Source of the DNA: AP-15 sp963812675
GTDB taxonomy: Bacteria; Pseudomonadota; Alphaproteobacteria; ATCC43930; CGMCC-115725
Length of the DNA: 64,000 nucleotides
Assembly: GCA_963812675.1 (NCBI GenBank)
Contig: CAWEWR010000007.1
Location: 496,001-560,000 of the forward strand
Direction of reading: 5' to 3'
Below are positions 16,707-26,307 of the stretch, one piece after another. A model generated the notes under the pieces. That model had not been told where the DNA came from, searched no databases, and saw only the letters and a program-made list of their open reading frames with translations. Both the position numbers and the translations under genes were made by a program. The first letter of the stretch is position 1. The number at the start of each line of letters is the position of its first letter.

Positions 16707-19217
16707 ATGCCCGACATCGCTTTTGTACTGATCGTCATTACTGCTTTGCTGGTCGTGGTCGGTCTGTGTCAGCCACTGGCGGCTTATTTGAAGCTGCCGA
16801 CGCCTGTCCTGCTTGGCGTGGTTGGCCTGGCCCTGGGAGGGTTTCCTGCCCTGGTGACGCATCTGGGCTGGTCCCGCGAGGCGGATGCATTTTCCAAAGT
16901 CTTCGTCGACCTCCCGGTCAGCTCCGGCACTTTTATCTATATCTTTCTGCCCTTGCTCGTGTTCGAGGCCGGAATCGCCACCGACGTGAGGCGGATGCTG
17001 GAAGATGCGGCGCCGATCCTGCTGCTCGCGATCGTTGCCACGTTGATTTCCACTGCGGTCGTCGGTTTGGCACTTTGGCCGTTTGGGCGAGTCTCGTTGG
17101 TGGTCTGTCTGCTGCTGGGCTCTGTAGTGTCGACCACCGACCCCGCTGCGGTAATCGCCATCTTTCGCGATATCGGCGCACCAGCCCGCTTGACCCGCCT
17201 CGTCGAGGGCGAAGCTCTCCTCAACGATGCGGCCGCGATCGCACTCTTCGCCGTCTTGCTCGGAATGATCGGGACAGCTCGTGAGCTGGATCTTGGTGCC
17301 GGGCTGAAAGAGTTCTTCATGTCGTTTGTCGGCGGCGGTCTGTTCGGAATGCTTGCCGGCCGGGCGCTGCTGGCGGTCGTTCCAGCAGTTCGCGACGACC
17401 GCCTCGCGGAGGCCACTTTGACCCTGGCGCTCGCTTATGGCGCTTTTATCGTCGCCGAGCGCCTGCTTCATGTATCGGGCGTCGTCGCCGTGCTGGCCTC
17501 CGCTCTGACCATCAGCGCGCTCGGCCGTTCTCGCATTGCGCCCTACAATTGGTCGTTCCTGACCGACCTTTGGGACCAGATCGCCTTTTGGGCCCGCTCC
17601 TTGATCTTTATCCTCGCCTCGATCCTTGTTCCAAGGCTGCTCGGCGACATCGATCCTCATGATCTGCTGCTGCTCGGGGTGCTGATAGCGGCGGCATTCG
17701 CGGCTCGCGCCCTGGTCCTGTTCGTGCTCATGCCGCTCCTCGAGCTCGTCAAACTCACCCAGCCGATCAGTTCCGCCTACAAATATGCGATCATCTGGGG
17801 CGGATTGCGCGGTGCGTTGACGTTAGTGCTGGCGCTCGGAGTCACCGAGAACTCAGCTCTCGATAAGCACGCGCAGCGCTTCGTAGCGGTGCTCGCAACC
17901 GGTTTTGTACTGTTCACGCTGTTCGTCAACGGCACGACGCTGCGTCTGGTCATTGCCGTGCTCGGGCTCCATCGCCTTTCGCCGCGCAACCAGGTTCTCC
18001 GCGATCGGGTTCTCGCCGTTGCTTATGCCGAAGTGGCCGATACGGTGCGCCACATGGGGCAATACCACGGTCTCGCTCAAAGCTCGGTCGAGCAAGTCGT
18101 CGAACCTTACCAAACCTGGATCACCGCGGTGGACGCCCGAGATGACGCCGAGCGGCTTCCCGAGGAGGAGCGGGTCGCAATCACACTCGTTGCTCTGGGC
18201 AACCAGGAGCGAGTACTTGTCCTAGAAACCCGCGCCGACCAGGTCGCGTCGCAGGGGACCGTTCAGGTATTGTTACGGAATGCAGACGTGCTGGTCGAGG
18301 GCGCGCGCTCCGAAGGCCGGCTCGGATATGATAGAGCTGCGGAAGCGGCGCTCTCGTTTCCGCTCGCATTCCGCATTGCATACTTCCTGTACCGGCATTT
18401 CGGGATTCAGCGGTTTCTTGCCGATCGGCTGGCTGACCGTGTCGAACTGCTGCTGGTAACGCGGCTGCTGGTCGAGCGGTTGGTTAGCTTCAACAATGAG
18501 CGTTTGGGCACAGTCTTCGGAGAACGTTTGACCGAGATCACCCGGGAAATTATCGAGCATCGCCGCGAAGAAGTGGGCGATGCTTTGGATGCGCTTCGTC
18601 GGCAATACCCTGACTACGTAGCGGCTCTCGAGGGTAGGTTCCTGCGCCAATCGGCGCTGCGGCAAGAGATGGGCCGGTACCAGGCCTTATTCGAGGAAGG
18701 ATTGATCCCGCAGGAGCTCTACGACGATCTGAAGCGGGGAATATCCGGTACCCGCGCCGAGCCGCGGCCGCGCTTCGAGATTGGTTTGGACACGCATCGC
18801 CTTATCGAGAGGTTGGATATCCTCTCCGGCCTCGACGAACGTCAGCTCGGGCGTGTAGCCCAGCTGTTGCGGCCACGTTTCACGGTGCCGAACGAGCGCA
18901 TCATCCGCGGAGGGGACCGCGGGGACGCCGTGTTCTTTATCGCGTCCGGGGCAGTCGAGGTCAGATTGCCAGTGCGCCGCGTGCGGCTCGGCAGCGGCGA
19001 GTTCTTCGGAGAAATGGCTCTGCTGTCGGGCCGACCGCGTCAGGCCGATGTGGTCGCTCTGACCTATTGCCGCCTGCTCGTTCTGCGGAAAGCCGATTTT
19101 GAGCGTTTCCTCGCAGCAAATCCGGAAGCGCGAGCGGAGATCAACCGCATCGTCGAGGCGCGTCTTTCGGTGAACCAGGAGGACGGAGACCGAGCTGCTG
19201 AATCTGTATCAAACTAA
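16707..19217 (+). CDS. CPA1-family Na+/H+ antiporter with C-terminal cyclic-nucleotide-binding domain
   Basis: A protein of 836 residues. The first 420 or so are the multi-span NhaP/CPA1 antiporter core, with STTDPAAVIAIFRDIGAP and VEGEALLNDAAAIALFAVLL carrying the acidic transport residues, and a later WGGLRGALTLVLAL segment. A long soluble, helical region follows (about 430-690). Residues about 700-815 are a cNMP-binding fold with GDRGDAVFFIASGAVEV and GSGEFFGEMALLSGRPRQA, the phosphate-binding cassette. It would exchange Na+ or K+ for H+ across the inner membrane under control of a cyclic nucleotide. It sits divergent from kdp, which suggests a shared role in ion homeostasis. Confidence 0.9.
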   Translation: MPDIAFVLIVITALLVVVGLCQPLAAYLKLPTPVLLGVVGLALGGFPALVTHLGWSREADAFSKVFVDLPVSSGTFIYIFLPLLVFEAGIATDVRRMLEDAAPILLLAIVATLISTAVVGLALWPFGRVSLVVCLLLGSVVSTTDPAAVIAIFRDIGAPARLTRLVEGEALLNDAAAIALFAVLLGMIGTARELDLGAGLKEFFMSFVGGGLFGMLAGRALLAVVPAVRDDRLAEATLTLALAYGAFIVAERLLHVSGVVAVLASALTISALGRSRIAPYNWSFLTDLWDQIAFWARSLIFILASILVPRLLGDIDPHDLLLLGVLIAAAFAARALVLFVLMPLLELVKLTQPISSAYKYAIIWGGLRGALTLVLALGVTENSALDKHAQRFVAVLATGFVLFTLFVNGTTLRLVIAVLGLHRLSPRNQVLRDRVLAVAYAEVADTVRHMGQYHGLAQSSVEQVVEPYQTWITAVDARDDAERLPEEERVAITLVALGNQERVLVLETRADQVASQGTVQVLLRNADVLVEGARSEGRLGYDRAAEAALSFPLAFRIAYFLYRHFGIQRFLADRLADRVELLLVTRLLVERLVSFNNERLGTVFGERLTEITREIIEHRREEVGDALDALRRQYPDYVAALEGRFLRQSALRQEMGRYQALFEEGLIPQELYDDLKRGISGTRAEPRPRFEIGLDTHRLIERLDILSGLDERQLGRVAQLLRPRFTVPNERIIRGGDRGDAVFFIASGAVEVRLPVRRVRLGSGEFFGEMALLSGRPRQADVVALTYCRLLVLRKADFERFLAANPEARAEINRIVEARLSVNQEDGDRAAESVSN

Positions 19218-19598
19218 CAGAAGGCTTGCGGCACTGGAGACCTCCCGCTGCCTCGGGAAAGCAGGGCTGCCCCCAGTACTCGAGGCTCGTCGTCCTCGCA
19301 GCCAAGCGACCAACCGGCCCCATAGCGCTGCTCTGCCCGGATCAGATCCTGCCGGGACCGGGCGGCTCTGCCCTATTTTGGGATTAACGAGCGCTTTCGG
19401 CCACCCGCGCTCCTGATGGGCCACGATGTACATGCCGTCGACATACAATTCGATAGTGGCCGGGGCCGCATTGCAGGCCTGGCGGGCATAATCGATGCTC
19501 GCCGACAGGCTGGGGAGATCGGACACCGGCACGGGCGATGGCCCATGCACACTCCAGCTTCCCCAAACGTCGCGACAGATCTCGATGCGCAAACTCAT
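19209..19598 (-). CDS. Conserved hypothetical protein, function unknown
   Basis: A protein of 129 residues from the ATG at 19598. The core, about residues 1-70, runs from MSLRIEICRDVWGSW to AAPATIELYVDGMYIVAHQE and looks like a compact alpha/beta domain in which a Ser-Leu-rich helix (a set of YARQACNAAP) is followed by a beta hairpin. Similar short proteins occur in rhizobial genomes as hypothetical proteins, as far as I recall. The last 50 residues are low-complexity and poorly conserved in look. Its end overlaps the antiporter stop by 9 bases, convergent. Confidence 0.55.
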   Translation of the reverse strand: MSLRIEICRDVWGSWSVHGPSPVPVSDLPSLSASIDYARQACNAAPATIELYVDGMYIVAHQERGWPKALVNPKIGQSRPVPAGSDPGRAALWGRLVAWLRGRRASSTGGSPAFPRQREVSSAASLLLV

Positions 19599-19867
19599 TG
19601 TGGTCGGCCTTTGCTCAGTGCATGACGCCATGAGTAACGACCAGCCCAAACCGAAGTCGGAATGCCCACTGAGATCCTCGCGAGGATGACGACCCGAGTT
19701 GCTGCCAAATTCATGAGCGCCATTGCTGCTGTCCAGATCCTCACCCGACAACGGGTGCGGCTATTAGAGAGCGATCATCCAATAAGTTTTCGAGCGGAAA
19801 CCGGTGCCGCCACCATCAAGAAGCCATAAAGCTGGATCCGCGCAGCGGCCCCCGTCTCCCACTCGGA

Positions 19868-20071
19868 TCAGCGCCTGGGAGACGAGATCACTTTGACGCA
19901 GGCGCTGTCGCCCGCCGCCTCAAACCGCGCGAAACGCAGCGCATCCTTCTGAGTGCGAAATACTCCGCCTATCAGACCTTCCTTGTCTTTAGCAACCCAA
20001 TAGCCGCGGCCGTTCTCGCTCACTTCGAAGTGGTGCAAGGTGAGCACGGCTGCGGGCGCAAAGCTGGACAT
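19868..20071 (-). CDS. Small DUF2188-like protein
   Basis: A protein of 67 residues from the ATG at 20071. Its body, HFEVSENGRGYWVAKDKEG then GGVFRTQKDALRFARFEA, is the strand-strand-strand-helix pattern of DUF2188-like proteins: short beta strands with W/G residues followed by an amphipathic helix. The function is not known. It stands alone, about 270 bases upstream of the other small gene on the same strand. Confidence 0.6.
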   Translation of the reverse strand: MSSFAPAAVLTLHHFEVSENGRGYWVAKDKEGLIGGVFRTQKDALRFARFEAAGDSACVKVISSPRR

Positions 20072-20187
20072 ATTCGATCTGCCAATCTGTTGTTCCCGTC
20101 GCTCTCTCGAGCGGCCAATACAGTCGGCGGACCATCATTAGATTGGGAGAGGCCTTCAATCAGCCTTGCATTAACTTCTCATAAGAC

Positions 20188-20343
20188 CGTTGACCGAGGC
20201 TAAGAAGAGCCGGCGCAGGATCTCCTCGTCCGACAAGCTGCGCTGCGCGACCCCCATCTCGGCCGCCTTCTCTTTGATGATGCGGACGACCTCGGGGTCG
20301 GGGTGTGGGGTGCGGTCGCCCTTCTCGTAGCGGAACCACCCGG
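20188..20343 (-). pseudogene. Fragment of a second fadJ-like gene
   Basis: This stretch aligns without any gap to 20846-21001 inside the intact fadJ-like gene (constant offset of 658 bases), with about 18 differences in 160 positions by hand count, or roughly 89% identity. Translated on the minus strand it still reads GAGWFRYEKGDRTPHP and GDEEIL-type sequence, and the differences are mostly synonymous or conservative. It has no start and is cut at both ends. Its 5' breakpoint abuts the dispersed repeat at 20344. The rest of the gap between 20072 and 20585 holds nothing else recognisable. Confidence 0.8.
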
Positions 20344-20398
20344 CCCCTGTTCCGCCTGTTTTATCAGGTCGAGATCAGGCGTCACCAAATTCCCTCAT
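20344..20398. repeat. Dispersed repeat, copy 2
   Basis: Bases 20344-20379 are identical to 2132-2167 over 36 positions, with weaker similarity to 20398. The repeat begins exactly where the similarity of the gene fragment to fadJ stops, so it marks a recombination or insertion junction. Confidence 0.75.
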
Positions 20399-20585
20399 GG
20401 AAATCCCTTGCCCCCCTCACAGCTACCGATGCCAAGACGTTACCTTGAGATTGTGGCAATTGCGAGGTTGTACGTAGACATTGCGCGATTGCCGGCAACG
20501 TTCGGGTAGGCCGACGAAGCGGTGTCTGAGGTCCGCGAAAGCCACGATCCGGGCTTTCGAGGCCCATGCGATGCGGTGTTGTCGG

Positions 20586-22709
20586 CTACATTGGCCGGCC
20601 AGGCTTCGCTTCGCGCAGTGGGGTGCCGGTTTCGGCGAGGCGGCGCAGGAGGGCTGAGGGGGCCCAGCGTTCGCCGTATTGCTGGTGCCACGCCTGGATC
20701 TGGCGGTAGACCTCGGCGACGCCGATGCCGTCGGCCCAGTACATGAGCCCGCCGCGGTAGCGCGGGAAGCCGAAGCCGTTGAGCCACATCACGTCGATGT
20801 CGCTGGCGCGGTAGGCTTTGCCCTCTTCGAGGATCTTGCAGGCTTCGTTGACCGAGGCGAACAAGAGGCGGCGGAGGATCTCCTCGTCCGTGAAGCTGCG
20901 CTGCTCGACCCCCATCTCGGCGGCCTTTTCCTTGATGATGCGCGCGACCTCTGGGTCGGGATGCGGGGTGCGGTCGCCCTTCTCGTAGCGGAACCAGCCG
21001 GCTCCGGTCTTCTGGCCGAGCCGCCCGGCCTCGACGATCGCGTCGGCGATCGGCATCTTGCGATAATTGGGGATCTGCGCCGCTCGCCGCTGGCGGCTGT
21101 CGTAGCCGATGTCGAGACCCGACAGATCGGCGGTCGCGAACGGGCCGATCGGATAGCCGAAATCGACCATGACCTTGTCGACCTGCTCGGGCAATGCCCC
21201 TTCCTCGACCATGATGTTCATCTCGGTGCCGAAGGGGGTGCGGCTGCGGTTGGCGACAAAGCCGTCGCCATTGCCGGCCATCGCGCTGATCTTGCCGATC
21301 TTGCGGCCGAGATCCATCGCCGTCGCCAGGGTGTCGGGCGCGCTCTTCGCCCCCTTCACGACCTCGAACAGTTTCATCACGTTGGCCGGGGCGAAGAAAT
21401 GCGTGCCGGCGACGTCCTGCGGCCGCTTCGTCGCGTTTGCCATGATGTCGATGTCGATGCCCGAGGTATTCGTGTACAGCAGCGCGCCGCGTTTCATGAC
21501 CTCGTCGAGCTTTTTGAACACCTCCTCCTTGACCGGAATGCGCTCGAACACCGCCTCGATCACGACGTCGCATTGGGCGATGTCGTCATAGCTGGTGACC
21601 GGCTCGATCAGCGCCATCCGGCGGTTCATCTCGGCCTCGGTGAGGCTGCCGCGCTTGACGCTCGTCTCGTAATTGGCGCGGATCCGCGCGATACCGCGGT
21701 CGAGCGCCTCCCGGCTAACCTCGAGGAGCTTCACCGGGAAGCCGAACTCGGCAAAGCTCATCGCAATGCCGCCGCCCATCGTGCCGGCGCCGACGATCGC
21801 CGCGGTCTTGATCGGGCGCAGCGGTGTGTCGCGCGGGATATCGGGCAATTTGGCGACCTCCCGCTCGGCGAAGAAGGCATAACGCAAGGCGCGCGCCTCG
21901 GCGGAATTTTCGAGTTCGTCGAACAGCTCGCGCTCGCGCTTGATGCCGTCGTCGAACGGCATGCTGCAGGCCGCCTCGACCGCGGCGATGCAATTGTAGG
22001 GCGCCTTCTGGTTGCGGGCGCGCCGCGCGATCGACTTGCGCATCGCATCGAAGATGCCGGGATCGGCCTTGGCCTCGGCGAGCTTGTCGTCGCGGTCGCG
22101 GATGCGCGGCAATGGCCGCATGTCGGCAACGCGGCGCGCCATCGCAATCGCCGCCTGACGCAGGTCATCGCCTTCCGGGACCAGTTCGTCGATGATGCCG
22201 AGGCGATGCGCCTCCTCGACCGGAACATGGCGGCCCGACACGATCATCTCCATCGCCGCCTTCGGGCCGATCAGCCGCGGCAACCGCTGCGTTCCGCCGC
22301 TGCCCGGCAGAATGCCGATCAATACCTCAGGCAGGCCCACTTTGGCGCTCGGCACGGCGATGCGGTAGTTCGAGGCGAGCGCAATCTCCAGCCCGCCGCC
22401 AAGCGCATAGCCGTGGATCGCCGCGACCACCGGCTTTTGGCTGTTGTCGAGCACCTCGTGCGTGCGCCTTCCCGGTACAGACGGCGGCCGTCTCGTGCCG
22501 AACTGGCGGATATCGGCACCGGCGATAAAGCTGCGGCCTGCGCCGATCAGCACCATCGCCTTGATTGCCGGGTCGCCGTTGCCGCGCTCGACATTCTCGA
22601 CGATGCCCTCGGGCACCCCCGGGCTCAGCGCATTGACTGGCGGGTTGTCGACGGTGATGACCCCGATCCCATCCACATTCTCAAAGCGAACCAATCCGCC
22701 TTCGGGCAT
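20586..22709 (-). CDS. fadJ: Fused enoyl-CoA hydratase / 3-hydroxyacyl-CoA dehydrogenase (FadJ/FadB type)
   Basis: A protein of 707 residues. The N-terminal enoyl-CoA hydratase domain (about 1-190) has AGADIRQFG for the oxyanion hole and both catalytic Glu, in ALGGGLEIAL and GLPEVLIGILPGSGGTQ. The dehydrogenase part begins near residue 300 with the NAD-binding AAIVGAGTMGGGIAMSFAE; the catalytic His is in GTHFFAPANVMK, followed by the C-terminal helical domains. It performs hydration and NAD-dependent oxidation in beta-oxidation. The ATG at 22709 is chosen because GGAGGAG lies 6 bases upstream. No thiolase (fadI) is adjacent. A damaged copy of its 3' part lies just downstream. Confidence 0.92.
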   Translation of the reverse strand: MPEGGLVRFENVDGIGVITVDNPPVNALSPGVPEGIVENVERGNGDPAIKAMVLIGAGRSFIAGADIRQFGTRRPPSVPGRRTHEVLDNSQKPVVAAIHGYALGGGLEIALASNYRIAVPSAKVGLPEVLIGILPGSGGTQRLPRLIGPKAAMEMIVSGRHVPVEEAHRLGIIDELVPEGDDLRQAAIAMARRVADMRPLPRIRDRDDKLAEAKADPGIFDAMRKSIARRARNQKAPYNCIAAVEAACSMPFDDGIKRERELFDELENSAEARALRYAFFAEREVAKLPDIPRDTPLRPIKTAAIVGAGTMGGGIAMSFAEFGFPVKLLEVSREALDRGIARIRANYETSVKRGSLTEAEMNRRMALIEPVTSYDDIAQCDVVIEAVFERIPVKEEVFKKLDEVMKRGALLYTNTSGIDIDIMANATKRPQDVAGTHFFAPANVMKLFEVVKGAKSAPDTLATAMDLGRKIGKISAMAGNGDGFVANRSRTPFGTEMNIMVEEGALPEQVDKVMVDFGYPIGPFATADLSGLDIGYDSRQRRAAQIPNYRKMPIADAIVEAGRLGQKTGAGWFRYEKGDRTPHPDPEVARIIKEKAAEMGVEQRSFTDEEILRRLLFASVNEACKILEEGKAYRASDIDVMWLNGFGFPRYRGGLMYWADGIGVAEVYRQIQAWHQQYGERWAPSALLRRLAETGTPLREAKPGRPM

Positions 22710-23069
22710 ATCATCTCCTCCGTCGCACATATTCCAGCTTGCGACACGCCGGATATTCGATGCATAGCTGTAGCGGGACCGATCCCGTCGGCACTCGATC
22801 CGGCACCAAGTCAAACAATATCGGCTTGAAGATCTTCGCAACGCAAGCGGCATCAATCCGCAGGCATCCAGATCGGCGAGAGCGCGGGATTTGCGGGCCG
22901 GGTCAGCCACTGCGTCTCAAAGTGACCCAGCCGACACCAGTGCGAGGCAGGCAACCCCCTCGCTGCGGCGGCCCAGGTACCCGTCTCCCGGGGAGCTGGT
23001 TGCGAGGGACGCCCAAAACCGGACGATCGCGGTGCCGGTAGGGAATCGAGGGAATGTCGGTGTAGACCA
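22710..23069. other. Divergent intergenic region, no gene seen
   Basis: These 360 bases separate fadJ (minus) from the glycosyltransferase (plus). Short frames in it show no family resemblance. It must carry both promoters; no clear -35/-10 pair or operator palindrome was found. Confidence 0.5.
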
Positions 23070-24062
23070 ATGACGAGACCAGGCACTCGTCGTATTCCGC
23101 TACTGATGCACGGTATACTGCTGGTATGCCTCGGTGTAACGATGTATCTATCCGGCGTTTTGATGGCGTTGCCGCGCCATTTGATAGGCGGCGGCGAACG
23201 ATTTCTCGCTTTCAACGAATGGATTGTCTGGTACAGCGGGATGCCGCTGATCCTCGGCTTGGGCTTGGCCTTGGTTGACTTGCTCTTGCTGTTTAAACAC
23301 AAGCGTTCGCCTCAGCTCGAGGTGAGGTACGACCCGATCGCCGACGCGTGTCTAGTCGTCGCGCTCACCGCCTATAATGATGAGGCCAGCATCGCGGATG
23401 CAGTTCGAGATTTCCGATCGCATCCGCTGGTAGAAGAGGTAATCGTTGTCAGCAACAATAGCCGCGACGATACGTTGAAGCGCGCGCGAGAGGCCGGAGC
23501 GACCGCAGTCAATGAGCCCCAGCAAGGCTATGGCCGCTGTGTCTACCGTTGCTTCCAGGAGGCCATCGCGCGCGGGCATGAATTAATCGTGCTATGCGAG
23601 GGCGACCGAACGTTCCGGGCGTATGACCTCGACAAATTCTTGGCCTACGCACCGCACGCTGATATTGTAAACGGCACTCGCACGGTGGAGCGCCTGCGGG
23701 CACGCGCGACGCAGCTCAGCACGTTTATGTACTATGGCAACCTGTTCGTTGGAAAGCTGCTCGAGGCAAAGCACCTCGGCCGGAGCACGATCACCGACGT
23801 CGGCACGACTTATAAGCTTTGCCGCCGCGAGGCTCTCATTCCGCTGATGGTGCAATTGAACCCAGGCGTAAACCTGGAATTTAACGCTCATTTTCTGGAT
23901 ACCGCACTCGGCCACGGCTGCGACATCGTCGAATGTCCGATCACCTTTCATCCGCGCGTCGGTGTCAGCAAGGGTGGGAACGTCAACAATAGGCGGGCGC
24001 TTTGTGTGGGATTGGGGATGTTATTCGGCATCGTCTGGGGTTGGAGGACCACCCAGGCATGA
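23070..24062 (+). CDS. Family 2 glycosyltransferase, membrane-anchored
   Basis: A protein of 330 residues. Two N-terminal membrane spans (about 10-35 and 50-75) precede a GT-A domain. It contains VVALTAYNDEASI at its start, VIVVSNNSRDDT for nucleotide binding, and LCEGDRTFRAYDLDKFL, where the usual DxD is replaced by E-G-D. The segment TDVGTTYKLCRREAL is typical of polyprenyl-phosphate glycosyltransferases. It probably transfers a sugar to a lipid carrier or glycan. Its stop overlaps the next ATG by 4 bases (ATGA), so it is translationally coupled to the methyltransferase. Confidence 0.85.
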   Translation: MTRPGTRRIPLLMHGILLVCLGVTMYLSGVLMALPRHLIGGGERFLAFNEWIVWYSGMPLILGLGLALVDLLLLFKHKRSPQLEVRYDPIADACLVVALTAYNDEASIADAVRDFRSHPLVEEVIVVSNNSRDDTLKRAREAGATAVNEPQQGYGRCVYRCFQEAIARGHELIVLCEGDRTFRAYDLDKFLAYAPHADIVNGTRTVERLRARATQLSTFMYYGNLFVGKLLEAKHLGRSTITDVGTTYKLCRREALIPLMVQLNPGVNLEFNAHFLDTALGHGCDIVECPITFHPRVGVSKGGNVNNRRALCVGLGMLFGIVWGWRTTQA

Positions 24063-24700
24063 CGGCAATCGACTACCACGGCTCTCGGCTGGTCGCGGAC
24101 GACCGCCGGGACGTGGTATGGCGCAGCCTGTGGCGATACCGCTTCAGCGCCATGGTCCGGCCAGATGATTGTGTGTTGGACTTGGGTGCCGGCTATTGTA
24201 ACTTCATCAACTCCGTCGTCGCTCGACGCCGCATCGCGCTCAATTCCTGGGACGGCTTTCCGGCGTACCTGGCGCCGGGGATCGAGCATAAGGTGGGCAG
24301 CGTCACTAACCTCGATTTCCTGGACGACGGCTCGGTCGATTTCGCCTTTGCCAGTAATCTGTTCGAACATCTGACGAAAGACGAATTCTCCGCCACGCTC
24401 GACGCCCTGCGCGGCAAGCTGTCGGAGCGCGGTACGCTGACGATCATTCAGCCGAACTACCGGTACGCCTTCCGCGAATACTTCGACGATTTCGATCACA
24501 AGAGCGTTTACTCGCATATCAGTCTACCGGATTACCTCGTCGCCAACGGCTACGCGGTGTTCCTGGTTGAACCCCGGTTCATGCCGCTTTCGGTGAAGGG
24601 GCGTCTGCCGGTCAGGCCGTTGCTTATTCGGATTTGGCTAGCCGCGCCATACAAACCGATTGGCAAGCAGATGCTCGTACGCGCCCGGCCGAGACGTTGA
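24059..24700 (+). CDS. SAM-dependent methyltransferase (class I)
   Basis: A protein of 213 residues with a class I methyltransferase fold. Motif I is CVLDLGAGYCNFIN near residue 40, and the acidic residue and post-I region read DFAFASNLFEHLTKDEF. It ends with a hydrophobic, basic tail. It most resembles the methyltransferases found in polysaccharide and lipid clusters. The start at 24059 forms an ATGA overlap with the glycosyltransferase. The acceptor is unknown. Confidence 0.82.
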   Translation: MTAIDYHGSRLVADDRRDVVWRSLWRYRFSAMVRPDDCVLDLGAGYCNFINSVVARRRIALNSWDGFPAYLAPGIEHKVGSVTNLDFLDDGSVDFAFASNLFEHLTKDEFSATLDALRGKLSERGTLTIIQPNYRYAFREYFDDFDHKSVYSHISLPDYLVANGYAVFLVEPRFMPLSVKGRLPVRPLLIRIWLAAPYKPIGKQMLVRARPRR

Positions 24701-24722
24701 ACCTGCGCGGCGAGATGTCGTG

Positions 24723-26261
24723 ATGCGTAGCGGCCCACGCCTAGAACGCGGGATCGCGGACTGGATCGGTCTACTGCTGCTGGGGACTCTCCTCGCGTTG
24801 CTGTCGGTGCACACGGCGGGCGTCATCCTGGATTTCATCGCGTCCATCCGCTACCCGTTCCAATGGGACTACGGGGAGGGGATCGTGTGGCAGCAGGCCG
24901 TGCTGATCCCGGGCCCTCGTATGTACAGCAACTCGCAGGACCTGCCGTTCATCGTCTTTCATTATCCGCCGTTATATTATCTGCTCGCCCGGGCGGCGCT
25001 GTGGTTTCAACCGGACTTCCTCTCGGCCGGCCGCCTGGTTTCATCGCTTTCTACGGGACTGATCGCGATCTCGGTCGCCGGACTCGTATGGGTATCGGCT
25101 CGCCGCCACGGGCGGCCGATCGCCAGGGCCGAGTTCGCAATCGCACTGGCAGCCGGGTTGCTGGTGCTTTGCCTGCATGCGGTGCGTAATTGGGGCATCC
25201 TGATGCGGGTCGACATGGCGGCCATCGCGTTCGGCATGATGGGACTGGTCGTGGGCGCCTGGGCCAATGGGCGGTTCTGGGGCACCGCCATCGCGCTGCT
25301 GCTCTGCGTCGCCTCGGTGTTCACCAAACAGACGCAATTGCCGGTCGGCGTTGCGGTGTTCGTGGTCGCGTTGCTGCGCAATCCACGCGGCGCGCTGGGC
25401 GCCGCGGCGCTCGCAGGGATATTCGGCCTTGGGGCGCTCGGACTGATGCAGGGATTGACCGCGGGCGGGTTCCTGCACAACATCGTCGGCTACAACATCA
25501 ACAACTTCGCCCTGCGGCATGCTTATTGGGTGTTCTGGCCCGAGCGGAGCAGCTTCCCGTTTATAGCGCTGATGCTGACGGCCGGCGGCGCGACGCTGCT
25601 CGGGCTGTACCCGCAAAATAGGACCGACTCGAGGTTGCGCGCGATAGGCCAACACCTTTTGCGCTTTCGCCTGGCGGACCGGGCGACGACGGCGCGAGCC
25701 ATGCTGCTGCTGTACTTCACTCTAGCCAGCCTTATGCTGTTCACCGCGCTCAAATCCGGAGCCTATTTTAACTACCTGCTCGACTGGCTCTGTGTCGGCT
25801 GCGTGCTGGTCGGCGTGTTGCTGTGCGACCTGGCGGGCACCGGGTGGCGCTTCTCGCCGGTCACGGCGCTGCTGATCCTCGGCCTGCTGAACTTGCCGTT
25901 CCGGGAGATCCCGGAACCGATTCCACAACAGGAACTCGAGCGGCAGGCAGCGCTCGTGCGCCGCATCGCGGCGACCGAGAAGCCGGTAGCCTCCGAGAAC
26001 ATGACCCTGCTGATGCGCGCTGGGAAACCGGTGATCTTCGAGCCCGCGATCGTGACCGAATTAGCTTCGCTTGGACGATGGGACCAGGCGCCTTTGGTGA
26101 AGATGATCCGCTCGGGCGGTTTTGCTTTCATGATCACTACCGAAAACGCGCCGGGCGGCAGCTTCCACCGCACCCCGGCGGTGGATGCCGCTATGCGTGA
26201 GGCCTATCCACAAGTGGAGCAGTTTGCCCCGGAACTGTGGTTGCATCTTCCGCTGCGTTGA
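24723..26261 (+). CDS. Multi-span membrane protein, glycosyltransferase family 39-like
   Basis: A protein of 512 residues with about ten to eleven hydrophobic spans. An early loop after span 1 reads FQWDYGEGIVWQQ, where an acidic pair follows the first span as in GT39/ArnT-type (GT-C) enzymes, and FHYPPLYYLLARA follows. It would use a polyprenyl-phosphate sugar to glycosylate a lipid or protein on the periplasmic side. The ATG at 24723 has GGCGAG upstream; a TTG at 24660 is weaker. It is 22 bases after the methyltransferase, in the same transcript. Confidence 0.72.
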   Translation: MRSGPRLERGIADWIGLLLLGTLLALLSVHTAGVILDFIASIRYPFQWDYGEGIVWQQAVLIPGPRMYSNSQDLPFIVFHYPPLYYLLARAALWFQPDFLSAGRLVSSLSTGLIAISVAGLVWVSARRHGRPIARAEFAIALAAGLLVLCLHAVRNWGILMRVDMAAIAFGMMGLVVGAWANGRFWGTAIALLLCVASVFTKQTQLPVGVAVFVVALLRNPRGALGAAALAGIFGLGALGLMQGLTAGGFLHNIVGYNINNFALRHAYWVFWPERSSFPFIALMLTAGGATLLGLYPQNRTDSRLRAIGQHLLRFRLADRATTARAMLLLYFTLASLMLFTALKSGAYFNYLLDWLCVGCVLVGVLLCDLAGTGWRFSPVTALLILGLLNLPFREIPEPIPQQELERQAALVRRIAATEKPVASENMTLLMRAGKPVIFEPAIVTELASLGRWDQAPLVKMIRSGGFAFMITTENAPGGSFHRTPAVDAAMREAYPQVEQFAPELWLHLPLR

Positions 26262-26307
26262 AAAATGCCGAGACTTCGGCGATACCCTGACCGCCTTTCG
26301 CAATGCT

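Noticed and set aside
16425..17660. Minus-strand open frame of 411 residues
   Set aside because: Antisense to the antiporter and rich in Gln, Asp and Arg, without hydrophobic core pattern.
20679..22829. Plus-strand open frame of 716 residues
   Set aside because: It is exactly antisense to the fadJ-like gene, which has both catalytic domains; the plus frame has no recognisable domain.
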